A DNA stretch of 6,457 nucleotides, from assembly GCA_004173415.1 (NCBI GenBank), contig SEHC01000280.1:1-6457 (forward strand), written 5' to 3'. Origin of the DNA: Lysobacteraceae bacterium. Its GTDB lineage: Bacteria > Pseudomonadota > Gammaproteobacteria > Xanthomonadales > Xanthomonadaceae. A program made the position numbers and the translations under genes. The notes under the pieces are model-generated. The model made no database searches and was not told the origin of the DNA. It saw only the letters and a list, made by a program, of their open reading frames with translations. Of this stretch, positions 5,528 to 6,457 are shown piece after piece; within the stretch, counting starts at the first letter, position 1; each line of letters starts with the position of its first letter.

Positions 5528-6442
5528 TCAATGCGCCGCCGCCGGCTTGCCGCGCAGCTTGTTGAACGCGGTGACGGCGGCCAGCACCACCGCCCCGGCG
5601 ATCAACCCGACCACGGCATTGCCAAGCGCGTTGAGCACGCCGGCCAGCGCGCCTTCGGGAATGATCTTTTCGAACAGGTGGTGCAGGAACGGAATCGCAT
5701 GCACCAGGATGCCGCCACCGACCAGGAACATGGCCGCGGTGCCGGCCACCGACAGGAATTTCATCAGCCACGGCGCCGCCGTGACGATGCCGCGGCCGAT
5801 CGTCGCCGCCGCCCCGCCCTTGCCGGCCATCCACAGGCCGAGGTCATCCAGCTTGACGATGCCGGCGACCAGCCCGTAAACGAAAACGGTCATGCCCAGG
5901 GCCACCGCGACCAGGGCCAGCACCTGCTGCAGGAACGGCTGGGCCGCGACCACGCCCAGCGACAGCACGATGATCTCGGCCGAGAGGATGAAATCGGTGC
6001 GGATGGCGCCCTTGATCTTGTCCTTCTCCAGCGCGACCACGTCCACGTCGCCGTCGACCAGCGCCTGCAGGTGCTGGGCCTTGTGCGCGGCCTCCTCGTC
6101 CTTGGAATGCAGGAAGCGATGGGCCAGCTTCTCCACCCCTTCGAAACACAGGAAGGCGCCGCCGATCATCATCAGCGGGGTGATGGCCCAGGGCAGCCAG
6201 GCGCTGATCGCCAGCGCGGCCGGCACCAGGATGGCCTTGTTCAGGGTCGAGCCCTTGGCCACCGCCCAGACCACCGGCAGTTCGCGGCTGGCCTTGACCC
6301 CGGAAACCTGCTGCGCATTGAGGGCCAGGTCGTCGCCCAGTACCCCGGCGGTCTTCTTGGCCGCCACCTTGGTCAGGATCGAGACGTCATCCAGGACGCT
6401 GGCGATGTCATCGAGCAGGGCAAACAGGCTGGCACCGGCCAT
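5528..6442 (-). CDS. yedI: DUF808 (YedI-like) inner-membrane protein
   Basis: The 304-aa protein is a close match, from memory, to E. coli YedI and other DUF808 proteins. It has the hallmark N-terminus MAGASLFALLDDIASVLDDV, then AAKKTAGVLGDDLALNAQQV (residues 27-46) and the RELPVVWAVAKGS segment (53-65). Hydrophobic segments lie at about 70-100, 150-168, 172-196, 226-252 and 266-292, so it is an integral membrane protein. A charged cytoplasmic-type loop (about 104-148, HSKDEEAAHKAQ and LEKDKIKG) separates the first and later segments. Biochemical function is not established for the family. The start is set by the conserved MAG N-terminus; only 15 bp upstream are visible, with a weak GGAA. It is transcribed in the same direction as manB, 161 bp away, so co-transcription is possible but not obvious. 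Confidence 0.95.
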   Translation of the reverse strand: MAGASLFALLDDIASVLDDVSILTKVAAKKTAGVLGDDLALNAQQVSGVKASRELPVVWAVAKGSTLNKAILVPAALAISAWLPWAITPLMMIGGAFLCFEGVEKLAHRFLHSKDEEAAHKAQHLQALVDGDVDVVALEKDKIKGAIRTDFILSAEIIVLSLGVVAAQPFLQQVLALVAVALGMTVFVYGLVAGIVKLDDLGLWMAGKGGAAATIGRGIVTAAPWLMKFLSVAGTAAMFLVGGGILVHAIPFLHHLFEKIIPEGALAGVLNALGNAVVGLIAGAVVLAAVTAFNKLRGKPAAAH

Positions 6443-6457
6443 GGGCAGTTCCGATCA

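Noticed and set aside
3756..5879. 707-codon plus-strand frame antisense to manB and DUF808
   Set aside because: It is the complement shadow of two well-supported minus-strand genes and has no family features.

Overview
The window is a high-GC chromosomal segment. It most resembles the Xanthomonadaceae (Stenotrophomonas, Pseudoxanthomonas, Lysobacter, Luteimonas or Xanthomonas relatives). The main reason is the phosphomannomutase/phosphoglucomutase at 4005-5366, which reads like Xanthomonas XanA and Stenotrophomonas SpgM. The G/C-rich intergenic palindromes also fit that group. Genus cannot be fixed by eye.

Layout. (1) 3-140, +: the last 45 codons of an unrecognised gene. (2) 192-1370: about 1.2 kb of non-coding DNA built from reiterated G/C-rich hairpins. 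Its constant part is an inverted pair of hairpin elements 154-155 bp long, present in four good copies plus one decayed copy. Variable stretches of one or two ~70-bp sub-repeats join the pairs, so whole units are 268, 268, 204 and 196 bp. (3) 1528-2424, +: an ATP-dependent DNA ligase of the small Lig E type with an export signal. (4) 2528-3399, +: a pirin-family cupin gene broken by an 8-bp tandem duplication. (5) 3448-3936, -: a VanZ-like small membrane protein, convergent with pirin. (6) 4005-5366, -: phosphomannomutase/phosphoglucomutase. (7) 5528-6442, -: a DUF808 (YedI-like) membrane protein.

Functional picture. The window looks like ordinary core genes around a repeat-rich intergenic region, not one dedicated system. 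ManB/XanA supplies mannose-1-P and glucose-1-P for LPS and exopolysaccharide. VanZ-like and DUF808 proteins are envelope-associated with no settled role. The exported ligase would act on DNA in the periplasm or outside the cell. The two observations most worth following are the REPIN-like array, with its recombination-style deletion variants, and the precise 8-bp duplication that disables pirin. I found no tRNA, rRNA, CRISPR array, transposase or phage gene.
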